Shown here piece after piece: positions 1-5,026 of a DNA stretch of 5,498 nt (the stretch's first letter is position 1; each line of letters begins with the position of its first letter). The DNA lies in contig SKLC01000399.1 in the NCBI GenBank assembly GCA_007123425.1, positions 1 through 5,498 on the forward strand. Reading direction: 5' to 3'. The translations under genes and the position numbers were made by a program. The DNA comes from Nitriliruptoraceae bacterium (GTDB lineage Bacteria > Actinomycetota > Nitriliruptoria > Nitriliruptorales > Nitriliruptoraceae). A model generated the notes under the pieces. The model was not told the DNA's origin. It saw only the letters and a list, made by a program, of their open reading frames with translations, and ran no database searches.

Positions 1-584
1 TCCTGGGCATGGGCGACGTGATGACGCTCATCGAGAAGGCCGAGGAGACCTACTCCGAGGAGGAGGCCGCCAAGGCCGAGCAGGCCCTGATGTCGGGGGA
101 CTTCACCCTCGAGGACTTCCTGCAGCAGATGCAGATGCTCAAGCGCATGGGCCCGCTGCAGGGGCTGCTGGGGATGCTGCCCGGCATGGGCAAGCAGCTC
201 AAGGACGTCGACGTCGACGACTCCCAGCTCGCCCGCATCGAGGCCATCATCCGCTCGATGACGCCCGAGGAGCGGGCCAACCCCAAGATCCTCAACGGCC
301 GCCGGCGCAAGCGCATCGCCGCCGGCTCGGGCACGACCGTCCCCGAGGTCAACCGGCTGGTCAAGCAGTTCGCCGAGATCCAGAAGATCATGAAGTCGGC
401 GTCGAAGATGGCGGGCCAGCAGGGGTCCAAGCCCAAGGGCAAGAAGGGCCAGGCCGGCCAGGCCGCCGCGCTGCGCCAGATGCAGCAGCAGGCCGGCGGT
501 GGCATGCCGGGCGGCATGCCACCCGGCATGGGAGGCTTCCCCGGGCTGCAGCCCGCGCCGAAGAAGGGCGGCAAGCGCCGCTGA
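1..584 (+). CDS. ffh: Signal recognition particle protein Ffh (SRP54), C-terminal part
   Basis: This is the GTPase subunit of the signal recognition particle. It binds 4.5S/SRP RNA and hydrophobic signal sequences and delivers ribosome-nascent chains to FtsY at the membrane. Only the M domain is in the window; the N and G domains lie upstream of base 1. The open frame begins with Leu-Gly before the Met at base 9, the usual 'LGMGD' linker into the M domain, so that ATG is internal. Counting from base 9, a Met-rich signal-peptide groove is visible at residues 28-60 (MQMLKRMG, GMLPGMGK). The SRP-RNA binding helices follow at about 80-120, with RSMTPEERANPKI, NGRRRKRIAAGSG and VPEVNRLVKQF. The tail from 130 on is Lys- then Met/Gly/Pro-rich, as in many actinobacterial Ffh proteins. 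Family assignment is essentially certain. Confidence 0.97.
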   Translation, partial: LGMGDVMTLIEKAEETYSEEEAAKAEQALMSGDFTLEDFLQQMQMLKRMGPLQGLLGMLPGMGKQLKDVDVDDSQLARIEAIIRSMTPEERANPKILNGRRRKRIAAGSGTTVPEVNRLVKQFAEIQKIMKSASKMAGQQGSKPKGKKGQAGQAAALRQMQQQAGGGMPGGMPPGMGGFPGLQPAPKKGGKRR

Positions 585-595
585 CGGCGCCCCGC

Positions 596-609
596 CCGTC
601 ATCCGACGG
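596..609 (+). terminator. Weak hairpin after ffh
   Basis: Twelve bases after the ffh stop, CCGTC and GACGG form a 5-bp stem around an ATCC loop, followed by CTTCCTCCC rather than a clean T-run. It may be a weak terminator, or simply a chance stem in G+C-rich sequence. The remaining 64 bases before the next start show only that gene's ribosome binding site. Confidence 0.25.
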
Positions 610-673
610 CTTCCTCCCGCCCCCTGCCGGCCCGGGGTGCTGGGTCCCCATGACGAGGCAGTGAGGTACGCGC

Positions 674-1246
674 ATGCTCTACCAGCCGGTGCTCGTCGTC
701 CACGTCGCCGCGGCGGCGCTGCTGATCGCCGGTGGGCTGCTGCTGGCGGCCTCGGGCGTGGGGCTGATGACCATGGAGCGCGGTCGCGAGCTGCAGCCCT
801 GGGCCGTGCTCGCGCTGGCCTCCGCGCCGCTGACCGTAGGGTCCGGGCTCGCGCTGTTCGCCAGCGGCGGCCATCTCGCCGGGAGCGCGTGGTCCTTCAC
901 CGAGGGCTGGATCACCATCTCGGCGGCGTGGCTGGCCGTGCTGGGTGTGGCGACCCTCGTGCTCTACCGCCGGCTGTGGCGGCTGGGGGAGGAGATCCGC
1001 CGGCTCGGCGACGAGCCGGCACCCGCGGCGCTCCGCGACGCCCTGTGCTCGCCCGTGACCTGGGCCATGGCCCACGCGCTGGTGTTCGGCGGGGTGGCCT
1101 TCATCCCGGTGATGGTGCTCAAGACCGGCTTCCTCGAGTCGGCCCTGTGGCTGGTCGGCGGGTCCGCCGTCGGGGTGGCCGTGGGCGCCGTCCTCGCCCG
1201 GCGCGGTCCCCGGAGCGATCTCGCGACGGGCGCCGCCGGCGGGTAG
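674..1246 (+). CDS. Small integral membrane protein, function unknown
   Basis: I do not recognise a named family with confidence. The 190-residue protein has about five hydrophobic helices at residues 6-29, 43-62, 79-98, 127-149 and 156-175. A charged loop lies at 99-126 (RRLWRLGEEIRRLGDE). A His sits in helix 1 (H10) and another in helix 4 (H134). The general look resembles DUF2269/CopD-like small membrane proteins, but this is an impression only. The ATG start is well supported by a TGAGG Shine-Dalgarno sequence at 662-666, seven bases upstream. Third codon positions are strongly G/C, as in a real gene. It lies 89 bases after ffh and is followed by a strong hairpin, so it may be co-transcribed with ffh or be its own unit. 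Nothing in the sequence ties it functionally to SRP or the ribosome. Confidence 0.85.
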   Translation: MLYQPVLVVHVAAAALLIAGGLLLAASGVGLMTMERGRELQPWAVLALASAPLTVGSGLALFASGGHLAGSAWSFTEGWITISAAWLAVLGVATLVLYRRLWRLGEEIRRLGDEPAPAALRDALCSPVTWAMAHALVFGGVAFIPVMVLKTGFLESALWLVGGSAVGVAVGAVLARRGPRSDLATGAAGG

Positions 1247-1249
1247 GCT
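1221..1249 (+). promoter_or_regulatory. Possible promoter for the rpsP operon
   Basis: TAGGCT at 1244-1249 fits the actinobacterial -10 pattern TANNNT and overlaps the TAG stop of the upstream gene. A weak -35 match, TCGCGA (1221-1226), lies 17 bases before it and agrees with TTGACA at only three positions. A start site near 1256 would give rpsP a leader of about 200 bases. The octamer GGTAGGCT recurs before lepB. Confidence 0.35.
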
Positions 1250-1256
1250 TGCCGCC

Positions 1257-1286
1257 GCCGGTCTCGAGGTCCGCCTCCCGACCGGC
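1257..1286 (+). terminator. Strong nested hairpin between the membrane protein gene and rpsP
   Basis: GCCGGTC (1257-1263) and GACCGGC (1280-1286) are perfect inverted repeats. Inside them GAGG (1266-1269) pairs with CCTC (1274-1277) around a TCCG loop, leaving a symmetric 2x2 internal loop. This makes 11 base pairs starting 11 bases after the upstream stop codon, with no T-run. It suits a U-tract-less actinobacterial terminator. If the promoter at 1221-1249 is active, the hairpin would instead sit at the very 5' end of the rpsP leader. Confidence 0.45.
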
Positions 1287-1457
1287 CACGCCGTCACGTG
1301 CGCCCCCGGCGCCCCCGGCGTGCCTACCAGGGCCGTTCCTCCGCCCCACCGTCCGCGCCACCACACACGGCGAGGGGACCGTGCGGGTCCGGGTCGGCCG
1401 CCACCGACGCCGATGCGCGCCCGACGCGCTCGGCCACGAGATCGAAGGCATCAACCC
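1287..1457 (+). other. Non-coding leader upstream of rpsP
   Basis: No gene with a credible start is seen here. The stretch holds a 9-bp tandem duplication (GCCCCCGGC at 1302-1310 and 1311-1319). Two adjacent small hairpins follow: GGACC/GGTCC (1376-1390, loop GTGCG) and GTCGG/CCGAC (1393-1408). The Shine-Dalgarno sequence GAAGG (1444-1448) lies nine bases before the rpsP ATG. I do not recognise a known ribosomal-protein leader motif. Confidence 0.4.
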
Positions 1458-1847
1458 ATGGCCGTCAAGCTCCGCCTGCGCCGTGAGGGCGCCAAGAAGG
1501 CGCCCCACTACCGCATCGTGGTCGCCGATTCCCGTGCCCCACGCGACGGGCGCTTCCTCGAGATCATCGGCGAGTACCACCCGATGGACCAGCCCTCGAC
1601 CATCAAGGTCGACGGCGAGCGCGCGCTGCACTGGCTGCGCAACGGCGCCCAGCCCACCGACCAGGTGAAGAAGCTGCTGCGCATCGAGGGCGTCTGGGAG
1701 GAGTTCAAGCCCGGCGACAAGCCCAAGCGCGACCGCTCCGAGCAGGCCGACAAGCCCAAGCTGTCCAAGAAGGCCAAGGCCCGCGCGGCCGAAGAGGCCG
1801 AGGCCGCCGCGGAGAGCGGCGAGGGCGACGGGGAGGAGTCGTCGTGA
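1458..1847 (+). CDS. rpsP: 30S ribosomal protein S16
   Basis: S16 is a structural protein of the small ribosomal subunit that binds 16S rRNA and aids 30S assembly. The 129-residue product begins MAVKLRLRREGAKKAPHYRI, the classic S16 N-terminus. It continues with VVADSRAPRDGRFLE, IIGEYHP and ERALHWLRNGAQPTDQV, then LLRIEGVWEEF, all family hallmarks within residues 1-83. The rest (84-129) is an extension that is first Lys-rich (KLSKKAKAR), then Ala/Glu-rich and acidic at the end. Such tails occur in actinobacterial S16, whereas the core family is about 80-90 residues. The ATG at 1458 is chosen because it gives the conserved N-terminus and has GAAGG nine bases upstream, although the frame stays open further 5'. 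The TGA stop overlaps the khpA GTG by four bases, so this is the first gene of a coupled operon. Confidence 0.97.
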   Translation: MAVKLRLRREGAKKAPHYRIVVADSRAPRDGRFLEIIGEYHPMDQPSTIKVDGERALHWLRNGAQPTDQVKKLLRIEGVWEEFKPGDKPKRDRSEQADKPKLSKKAKARAAEEAEAAAESGEGDGEESS

Positions 1848-2080
1848 GGTCCGAGGACGTCCTCGAGTTCGTCGCCAAGCAGCTCGTCGACCACCCCGAC
1901 GACGTCCGCATCGAGGCCGAGGAGGACGAGCGCGAGGTCGTGCTCAACCTCTACGTCCACGACGAGGACCTCGGCAAGGTGATCGGCAAGCGCGGTCGCA
2001 CCGCCAAGGCGATCCGCACTCTGGTCAAGGCAGCCGGCTCCCTCGACGACGAGAACGTCACGGTCGAGATCGTCGACTAG
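1844..2080 (+). CDS. khpA: KH-domain RNA-binding protein KhpA
   Basis: This is a 78-residue single KH-domain protein of the KhpA (YlqC/UPF0109) family. In other bacteria it partners with KhpB/EloR and binds RNA; roles in cell elongation, division and RNA regulation are reported for Gram-positives. The KH core lies at about residues 33-63 with the GxxG loop GKRG at 48-51 (VIGKRGRTAKAIRTLV), so the RNA-gripping loop is intact. The N-terminal part is strongly acidic (IEAEEDEREV), as is common in this family. The GTG start overlaps the rpsP stop (GTGA) and is preceded by GGGAGGAG at 1831-1838, a strong ribosome binding site. Position between rpsP and rimM is the standard location in actinomycetes and Firmicutes. 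Confidence 0.95.
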   Translation: MRSEDVLEFVAKQLVDHPDDVRIEAEEDEREVVLNLYVHDEDLGKVIGKRGRTAKAIRTLVKAAGSLDDENVTVEIVD

Positions 2081-2085
2081 CGACC

Positions 2086-2625
2086 GTGACGGATCCCGGC
2101 AGCCAGCGGGTCGTGGTCGCCCGCGTCGTCAAGGCGCACGGCATCCGCGGCGAGGTCGCCTGCGACCTGCTCTCCGACGTGCCCGGCCGTCTCGAGGCCG
2201 GGACGTCGGTCACGCTCGCGGGCCGCGAGGCCGTGATCGCCGCCAGCCGCCCGCACCAGGGGCGCCTGCTGGTGCGCTTCGAAGGGGTGGCCACCCGCAC
2301 CGACGCCGAGCTGCTGCGCGGCAGCGAGGTGCTGGCCGACCCGCTCGACCAAGAGGACCACGAGGCCTACTTCGCCCACGAGCTGGTCGGCATGCCGGTC
2401 CTCGACGCCGATGGCGCCGAGCTCGGCGAGGTCCGCGCGCTGGTGGAGCTGCCCGCCGCCGCCGAGTACGACCTGCTCGAGGTGGAGCGTTCCGACGGGC
2501 ACCGCTGGCTGCTGCCGGCCGTCGACGACTACGTCGAGATCGAGCTGGACGACCAGGAGCGGGAACGGCTCGTGGTGACCGACCCGCCCGAGGGGCTGCT
2601 GGACGACGCGCGGGCGGAGCCGTGA
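2086..2625 (+). CDS. rimM: Ribosome maturation factor RimM
   Basis: RimM is a 30S assembly factor that binds S19 and helps mature the 16S rRNA 3' (head) domain. The 179-residue length is typical. The N-terminal RimM beta-barrel (about residues 9-86) opens with the diagnostic VVVARVVKAHGIRGEV and includes LLVRFEGVATRTDAELLRG. The C-terminal PRC-barrel (about 95-170) shows ELVGMPVLDADG, a YDLLEV strand, WLLPAVDDYVEIELDDQ and the closing RLVVTDPPEGLLD. The GTG start lies five bases after the khpA stop. No clear Shine-Dalgarno sequence is seen, so translation is probably coupled to khpA. Its stop overlaps the trmD GTG. Confidence 0.96.
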   Translation: MTDPGSQRVVVARVVKAHGIRGEVACDLLSDVPGRLEAGTSVTLAGREAVIAASRPHQGRLLVRFEGVATRTDAELLRGSEVLADPLDQEDHEAYFAHELVGMPVLDADGAELGEVRALVELPAAAEYDLLEVERSDGHRWLLPAVDDYVEIELDDQERERLVVTDPPEGLLDDARAEP

Positions 2626-3437
2626 GCGCCGGCGACTCGCCCGAGCCGGCGGCCTCGGCGCGCGAGGCGGCGGGCACGCCGTCGCCGTCGGCCGCCATGC
2701 GCATCGACGTGCTCACCATCTTCCCCGACTGGTTCGCTGGCCCCGCCGACGTCTCGCTGCTGGGCCGCGCCGCGTCCGACGGCACCCTCGACCTGCGGGT
2801 CCACGACCTGCGCGACTGGACCACCGACCGCCATCGCAGCGTCGACGACGCGCCCTACGGGGGCGGCGCGGGGATGGTGATGCGTCCCGACGTGTGGTTC
2901 GCCGCTGCCGAGTCGGTGTGGAACGACCTGCCGCCCGCCGCGACGGTGGGCCGTGACGGCCCGCCCCCCGGTGCGGCCCATACCGTGGGGGGCGAGCGTC
3001 CCCGGACGGTGCTGCTGACCCCGCGCGGGATGCCGCTCACGCAGCGGCTCGCCGCCGAGCTCGCCGCGGAGCCCCGGCTGGTGCTGTGCTGCGGCCGCTA
3101 CGAGGGCATCGACGAGCGCGTGCACGAGCAGGTGGCCACCGACGAGGTGTCGCTGGGCGACTTCGTGCTGCTGGGCGGGGAGGTGGCGGCCGCGGCGCTG
3201 GTGGAGGCCGTGGTGCGCCTGCTGCCCGGCGTCGTGGGCAACGAGGCCTCGCCCTGGGACGAGTCGTTCTCCGACGGGCTGCTCGAGTACCCCCACTACA
3301 CCCGGCCCGCGCGGCTGCGCGGCCTCGACGTCCCCGAGGTGCTGCGCTCCGGTGATCACGGCCGGGTTGCCGCCTGGCGGGCGGAGCAGGCCGAGCTGCT
3401 GACCCGGCGCCGGCGCCCCGACCTCCTCGGCGGCTGA
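2622..3437 (+). CDS. trmD: tRNA (guanine37-N1)-methyltransferase TrmD
   Basis: TrmD transfers a methyl group from S-adenosylmethionine to N1 of G37 in tRNAs, preventing +1 frameshifting. Visible motifs are MRIDVLTIFPDWF (26-38), VDDAPYGGGAGMVMRPD (74-90), LLTPRGMPLTQRLA (131-144), CCGRYEGIDERV (156-167), EVSLGDFVLLGGEVAA (175-190) and the segment 202-229 ending HYTRP. Together these form the trefoil-knot SAM site and tRNA-binding region; the WDESFSDGLL part should carry the catalytic Asp. The chosen GTG (2622) overlaps the rimM stop and has GGAG just upstream. It adds 25 Ser/Ala/Pro-rich residues before the usual Met. Codons in this extension end in G or C as in genuine coding sequence. The alternative ATG at 2697 gives a normal-length 246-residue protein but has no visible ribosome binding site. 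A Gly/Pro-rich loop at 103-128 looks longer than in E. coli TrmD. Confidence 0.95.
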   Translation: MSAGDSPEPAASAREAAGTPSPSAAMRIDVLTIFPDWFAGPADVSLLGRAASDGTLDLRVHDLRDWTTDRHRSVDDAPYGGGAGMVMRPDVWFAAAESVWNDLPPAATVGRDGPPPGAAHTVGGERPRTVLLTPRGMPLTQRLAAELAAEPRLVLCCGRYEGIDERVHEQVATDEVSLGDFVLLGGEVAAAALVEAVVRLLPGVVGNEASPWDESFSDGLLEYPHYTRPARLRGLDVPEVLRSGDHGRVAAWRAEQAELLTRRRRPDLLGG

Positions 3438-3452
3438 CCGCGGGGTGCGCGG
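3438..3452 (+). terminator. Small hairpin directly after trmD
   Basis: CCGCG (3438-3442) pairs with CGCGG (3448-3452) around GGGTG, immediately after the trmD stop and just before the proposed rplS -35 element. There is no T-run. It may be a weak terminator or attenuator, but chance formation in G+C-rich DNA is quite possible. Confidence 0.25.
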
Positions 3453-3453
3453 G

Positions 3454-3482
3454 TTGCCGCCTCGTCGTCGTCCCCGTATCCT
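3454..3482 (+). promoter_or_regulatory. Probable sigma-70-type promoter for rplS
   Basis: TTGCCG (3454-3459) and TATCCT (3477-3482) are separated by exactly 17 bases. Each matches four of six consensus positions (TTGACA, TATAAT), which is good for a G+C-rich actinomycete housekeeping promoter. A start near 3489 gives a leader of about 120 bases. This would let L19 be expressed separately from trmD. Confidence 0.5.
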
Positions 3483-3610
3483 GCCGCAGCCGCGGCGCGT
3501 GCCGTGCAAGTCCTCTGCGCCCTCGGGTCCCTCGCCCCGTGCTCCCTGCCGGGCCGACCATGCGGCGCACCCACGTGTCCCACACGCCCCCACCACCGGA
3601 AGCCTGCATC
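3483..3610 (+). other. Leader of rplS with ribosome binding site
   Basis: The stretch contains a 5-bp hairpin CGTGT-CCC-ACACG (3574-3586) shortly before the ribosome binding site. The Shine-Dalgarno sequence GGAAG (3598-3602) lies eight bases before ATG 3611 and fixes that start over the in-frame upstream ATG at 3539, whose extra residues are not L19-like. No known L19 leader motif is recognised. Confidence 0.45.
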
Positions 3611-3964
3611 ATGAACAAGGTCGACGTCGTAGAGAAGTCGCGCCTGCGCGACGACATCCCGGAGTTCCGTCCGGGGGACAGCGTCAAGGTCCACGTGCGG
3701 GTCGTCGAGGGCAGCCGCTCCCGTATCCAGGTCTTCGAGGGCGTGGTCATCGCCCGCAAGGGCGGGGGCCTGCGCGAGACCTTCACGGTCCGCAAGGTCA
3801 GCTTCGGTGTGGGGGTGGAGCGGACCTTCCCGGTGCACAGCCCGGTGATCGACAAGATCGAGGTCAGCCGGCGCGGTGCGGTGCGGCGCGCCAAGCTCTA
3901 CTACCTCCGCGACCGGGTGGGCAAGAAGGCCCGGATCAAGGAGCGCCGCGAGCCGGCCCGCTGA
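3611..3964 (+). CDS. rplS: 50S ribosomal protein L19
   Basis: L19 lies at the 30S-50S interface and contributes to intersubunit bridges. The 117-residue product has the normal length. Its family pattern is clear: DIPEFRPGDSVKVHVRV (15-31), SRIQVFEGVVIARKGGG (37-53), ETFTVRKVSFGVGVERTFP (56-74) and SPVIDKIEV (77-85). The signature RRGAVRRAKLYYLRDRVGKKARIK (87-110) follows, split here by range. The start is set by conservation (MNKVDVV) and by GGAAG eight bases upstream. It follows trmD as usual, but with a 173-base gap that seems to hold its own promoter, so it may form a partly independent unit. Confidence 0.97.
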   Translation: MNKVDVVEKSRLRDDIPEFRPGDSVKVHVRVVEGSRSRIQVFEGVVIARKGGGLRETFTVRKVSFGVGVERTFPVHSPVIDKIEVSRRGAVRRAKLYYLRDRVGKKARIKERREPAR

Positions 3965-3989
3965 CGGCCCGGCTCGACAAGGGTGCTGG

Positions 3990-4014
3990 GGTGGCCGGCC
4001 GCGCCATGGCCACC
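3990..4014 (+). terminator. Hairpin after rplS
   Basis: GGTGGCC (3990-3996) and GGCCACC (4008-4014) form a perfect 7-bp stem with an 11-base loop, 25 bases after the rplS stop. No T-run follows. It is a candidate U-tract-less terminator for the ribosomal operon. Confidence 0.35.
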
Positions 4015-4037
4015 GCCGCCTCGGCGCATGCCACACG

Positions 4038-4055
4038 GGGCGCGCGCACGCGCCC
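4038..4055 (+). terminator. Second GC hairpin between rplS and lepB
   Basis: GGGCGCG (4038-4044) pairs perfectly with CGCGCCC (4049-4055) around a CGCA tetraloop. It is the tightest stem in this gap and ends just before the proposed lepB promoter. It may terminate rplS transcription or insulate lepB. There is no T-run. Confidence 0.4.
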
Positions 4056-4062
4056 GGACGCA

Positions 4063-4090
4063 GGGTCAGCGACCACCTCGGCGGTAGGCT
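4063..4090 (+). promoter_or_regulatory. Probable lepB promoter giving a near-leaderless mRNA
   Basis: TAGGCT (4085-4090) is a good actinobacterial -10 element. A weak -35 match, GGGTCA (4063-4068), lies 16 bases upstream. The lepB ATG begins only ten bases past the end of the -10, where transcription would start, and there is no clear Shine-Dalgarno sequence. Both facts fit leaderless or very short-leader translation, which is common in actinomycetes. Confidence 0.45.
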
Positions 4091-4099
4091 CCGCGGACG

Positions 4100-5026
4100 A
4101 TGCCTGACTTCGACCGCCCAGCCTCCGACGGAACCGCCTCCGAGCCGCCGGAGCGCGGGTCGCCGCAGCACGCCCGCCCTCCGTGGGAGCCGGCGGGCCC
4201 TGAGGGCTCGGGCCGGCTGCCGAGCGAGCCCGTCCAGCCGGAGCCGCGGGGCGGCAAGCGGACGTCGGGGAGCTCGTTCCTGCGCGAGCTGCCCGTCCTG
4301 CTGCTGATCGCCTTCGTGCTCGCGTTCCTGCTGCGCACCTTCGTGGTCCAGGTCTTCTACATCCCGTCGAGCTCGATGGAGCCCACGCTCCAGATCAACG
4401 ACCGGATGGTGGTCGAGAAGGTCACCTACCAGTTCCGTGAGCCTCGGCACGGCGAGATCGCGGTCTTCGAGGGCGACGAGCTCGGCACCGTCCCCGACAA
4501 CGGGGCGGTGCAGCGCGCCGTTCGCGGCGTGGGGCAGTTCATCGGGATCGTGCCGGCCAGCGCCCGCGACTTCGTCAAGCGCGTCATCGGCCTGCCCGGC
4601 GACGAGGTGCTGATCGAGGCCGGCCAGGTCTACGTCAACGGCGAGCCGCTCGGCGAGGACTACGTGGTCTACGACGACGAGGCCGACTTCGGCCCCGTCA
4701 CGGTGCCGGAGGACCGGCTGTTCTTCCTCGGCGACAACCGGCCCAACTCCTCCGACTCGCGCCGCAGCCTGGGCTTCGTGCCCACCGACCAGCTGGTGGG
4801 GCGGGCCGCGGTGATCATCTGGCCCTTCGACAACGCCGGGACGCTCACGGGCGTCGAGCACGACGTCCCGGCGCGGGCTGAGGCCCGGGACCCCGACGAC
4901 GCCGAGCTCCCGGCCGAGGACGAGGACGGCGAGGCGAGCGAGCCGTCCACCGGGGAGCCCGATGGCGTCGACGAGTCCGACGACGACGCCTCCGCTGCAC
5001 AGACCGACCCCCGGCCCGCCTTCTAA
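4100..5026 (+). CDS. lepB: Type I signal peptidase (SPase I, S26 family)
   Basis: LepB is the membrane-anchored serine protease that removes signal peptides from exported proteins on the outer face of the cytoplasmic membrane. After a Pro/Glu-rich disordered N-terminus (1-60), one membrane helix spans about 64-86. Box B follows (IPSSSMEPTL, 88-97) with nucleophile Ser92. The general base is Lys160 in DFVKRVIGLPGDEV (157-170). Box E is FFLGDNRPNSSDSRRSLGFV (208-227), so the Ser/Lys dyad is complete. Odd features are a linker at 127-156 between the first strand and the Lys motif, and a long C-terminal tail. Residues 261-300 carry 18 Asp/Glu and a single Arg, and no second membrane helix is seen. 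The gene has its own promoter-like element and sits after rplS, as in many actinomycetes. Its TAA overlaps the stop of the convergent transposon gene. Confidence 0.95.
   Translation: MPDFDRPASDGTASEPPERGSPQHARPPWEPAGPEGSGRLPSEPVQPEPRGGKRTSGSSFLRELPVLLLIAFVLAFLLRTFVVQVFYIPSSSMEPTLQINDRMVVEKVTYQFREPRHGEIAVFEGDELGTVPDNGAVQRAVRGVGQFIGIVPASARDFVKRVIGLPGDEVLIEAGQVYVNGEPLGEDYVVYDDEADFGPVTVPEDRLFFLGDNRPNSSDSRRSLGFVPTDQLVGRAAVIIWPFDNAGTLTGVEHDVPARAEARDPDDAELPAEDEDGEASEPSTGEPDGVDESDDDASAAQTDPRPAF

Noticed and set aside
1302..1319. Tandem duplication of GCCCCCGGC
   Set aside because: Two copies of a 9-base GC word in such G+C-rich sequence are easily due to chance or slippage. No further copies were noticed.
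1298..1486. Possible leader peptide in the rpsP upstream region
   Set aside because: The frame overlaps the rpsP start in another register, is Arg/Pro-rich and lacks a convincing ribosome binding site. No attenuation-type codon run is seen.
499..1668. 389-codon plus-strand frame crossing ffh, the membrane gene and rpsP
   Set aside because: It is out of frame with three well-supported genes and gives an Arg/Pro/Ala-rich product without motifs, so it is a shadow.
2529..3596. 355-codon minus-strand frame opposite trmD
   Set aside because: It is antisense to a certain trmD, with low-complexity Gly/Arg/His composition and no ribosome binding site of note.
3356..4861. 501-codon open frame on the minus strand
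   Set aside because: It runs antisense through the 3' end of trmD, all of rplS and most of lepB. Its His/Arg/Gly/Ala-rich product has no recognisable domain. It is the usual shadow frame of G+C-rich DNA.
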